64,000 nucleotides of DNA from Panorpa germanica (Eukaryota; Arthropoda; Insecta; Mecoptera; Panorpidae), in assembly GCA_963678705.1 (NCBI GenBank), contig OY783208.1:5084001-5148000 (forward strand), given 5' to 3'. Numbering within the stretch: the first letter of the stretch is position 1; each line of letters opens with the position of its first letter. Positions 62,590-64,000 of this stretch are shown here, piece after piece. The notes beneath the pieces were generated by a model. The model worked only from the letters and a program-made list of their open reading frames with translations, made no database searches and was not told the DNA's origin. The position numbers and the translations under genes are program-made.

Positions 62590-62922
62590 TCAAATTTCAA
62601 TATTATGTTTGCCTTAGCAAGGTTAAATAAAATAAAAAGTTATTATTCTTTGACTTGACTTGATTATTTGACTACCAACAGCTTCAAAACATTACCACAG
62701 CACAGACCTGCTTAACAAATAAGTGACGTTAAAATGCATTTCATGTCATACAAATATGGCCGACCATTTCTAGCGCTAAAACTACAATTCAAACTTTTAA
62801 TTGCTATATCTCCGTCAACATTTAGATATTTAATAAAATGGACACGCCAACACATTTATTAACATCAAGTTCAATCAACAATTGAAAAATCGACAACTAA
62901 AAAACGAGGACACGAGCCCATT
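62590..62922 (-). mobile_element. Family A MITE, one end, reverse orientation
   Basis: It runs from ATCAAATTTCAATATTATG to GGACACGAGCCCATT. With the preceding copy it forms an inverted pair about 1 kb long. Confidence 0.85.
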
Positions 62923-62929
62923 TTGTTTC

Positions 62930-63115
62930 TTAAAAATAGTACTTTTAAATTTTCTAAAAAAGCATCAGTAAGGGTTTTATTAGTGTCGCATGTTTATGTC
63001 GCACTAATCTGTACGTTAAAAGTACAACACACTTAGTACACTCATGTCTAAATAATGTCAACTTATGAATGAAAATATATAAATGTTTATGTCGCACCAG
63101 TCTGCACGATACATT
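62930..63115 (+). repeat. Repeat D copy 2
   Basis: It matches about 18440-18640, sharing GTACACTCATGTCTAAATAA. No coding potential. Confidence 0.75.
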
Positions 63116-63433
63116 ACATTCTCAGTATTTACATGACATTAACATTATTTATTTATTTCCTTATTTTCAAAGTCAATTCTAATTTTGCAATATATGCTGA
63201 TATCTTATTATTTTTTTGACGTAATCTTGAACCTTAACCTCAAACTCTGTGAATTCAATTGCGATAACATGACACCATTCCACGAAAGTGGCGCAATCAA
63301 TTACTTCAAATTTCGCTTTCCTTGTAACAGCACGTTAAATAGTCGAACATACTCAACTGATGTTTTATTTTATTAAATATTTTCTGTGAAGAACAATCAT
63401 TGTGTCAGTGCAAGTGTCTAACTGTCAAACAAA

Positions 63434-63485
63434 ATGACAGATCAATTGTTGGTTTGTTTCTTTGCTATATTGTGCTTTGGAAAAG
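63434..63485 (+). CDS. First coding exon of a secreted or membrane protein (partial gene)
   Basis: ATG at 63434 in the context ACAAAATGA starts MTDQLLVCFFAILCFGK, a short hydrophobic stretch with the look of a signal peptide, and the exon ends AAAAG/gtaagttt, a strong donor. The rest of the gene would lie beyond the window. It is the only plus-strand candidate after the Piezo 3' end. The family cannot be named from 17 residues; a chance ORF is possible. Confidence 0.5.
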
Positions 63486-64000
63486 GTAAGTTTTGAATTT
63501 TATCTTTTTAATTTTATTTTATACTGTTCTTAGAGAAGTTGATATTACATGAACCTGTGTTTTACATATATATAAAATTTGTTATGTGTTCGATTCGATA
63601 TTGTGCGAACTGTTTGAAATTACCGCAATTAAATCAACGACGCAAGTCAGAACTAGGACTGTTGATTCATGACTTGACTTGCACAATTTGACCAACGTAG
63701 TCAATACGTTTGTCACTGCACATGCAAAATACACATGACGTCACAGCTGAGTACAGCCATAACATTATCTTTGACAACAACTGCTACAACACAAGACTCC
63801 ATTATTTTTAATTACAATTGAAATAATGACTGTAATAAGGCAGACAAAATATACTGACAAGACTAATAGCTTTAAATGAAATAATGTAAAAATTAATGTG
63901 AATTTGATGATTTTAGTGGTGATGATTAGTTAATATGAAGTAATGTAATGTAAGTGCTTCCACTAGCTAAAAATCTTAATGTGGCACTTAATCTTTCATT
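63486..64000 (+). other. Intron of the gene beginning at 63434 (inferred), no other feature
   Basis: AT-rich, with no acceptor followed by a convincing exon within the window. Confidence 0.4.

Overview
This is an AT-rich, intron- and transposon-laden eukaryotic nuclear window. The main gene is an insect-type Piezo, an errantivirus sits in one of its introns, and most of the remaining DNA is short non-autonomous DNA transposons. The host is therefore an insect; I cannot fix the order or species from sequence alone.

Layout. 1-1.1 kb: broken ORF1 of a non-LTR retrotransposon on the minus strand. 1.1-2.8 kb: (TA)n microsatellite and repeats. 4.2-6.1 kb, minus strand: a C2H2 zinc-finger gene with 18 near-identical fingers, split by one in-frame TAG. 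8.4-17.0 kb: a tandem triplication of a roughly 2.2-2.4 kb unit, each carrying a small two-finger C2H2 gene on the minus strand; unit 1 is interrupted by a PIF/Harbinger transposon. 17.9-61.4 kb, plus strand: 22 recognisable exons of Piezo (C-terminal half, about 1,270 codons), whose splice phases chain almost perfectly, ending in a stop and a poly(A) signal. Upstream Piezo exons are not visible, so the gene begins left of the window, possibly making the zinc-finger genes intronic and antisense. 63.4 kb: a first coding exon with a signal-peptide-like sequence begins another plus-strand gene.

Piezo anomalies. (i) One exon expected between 30732 and 39177 is absent; in its place lies an errantivirus (gag, pol, env) whose 5' LTR lacks its own 5' part, so one deletion or misassembly probably removed both. 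(ii) The exon at 19823-19968 ends with an in-frame TAG directly before a good splice donor. (iii) An inverted duplication (about 44.4-47.3 kb against 49.3-51.0 kb) carries an antisense copy of one Piezo exon and brackets the following exon; a hAT element inserted into one arm and the other arm keeps the empty site. The window could thus be a broken haplotype, a recoded gene, or partly an assembly artefact; RNA reads and long DNA reads would decide.

Repeats. A roughly 0.6 kb terminal-inverted-repeat family (family A: GGGCTTGTGTCC ends, AT target duplication) occurs at least 12 times. A roughly 0.7 kb family (family B) with a GTCGCAATGCGAC hairpin at one end occurs about ten times. There are also pairs of TTAA-flanked elements, Harbinger-derived elements, Tc1/mariner-like elements with CCCAG ends, and LINE fragments. 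No tRNA, rRNA or CRISPR array was found.
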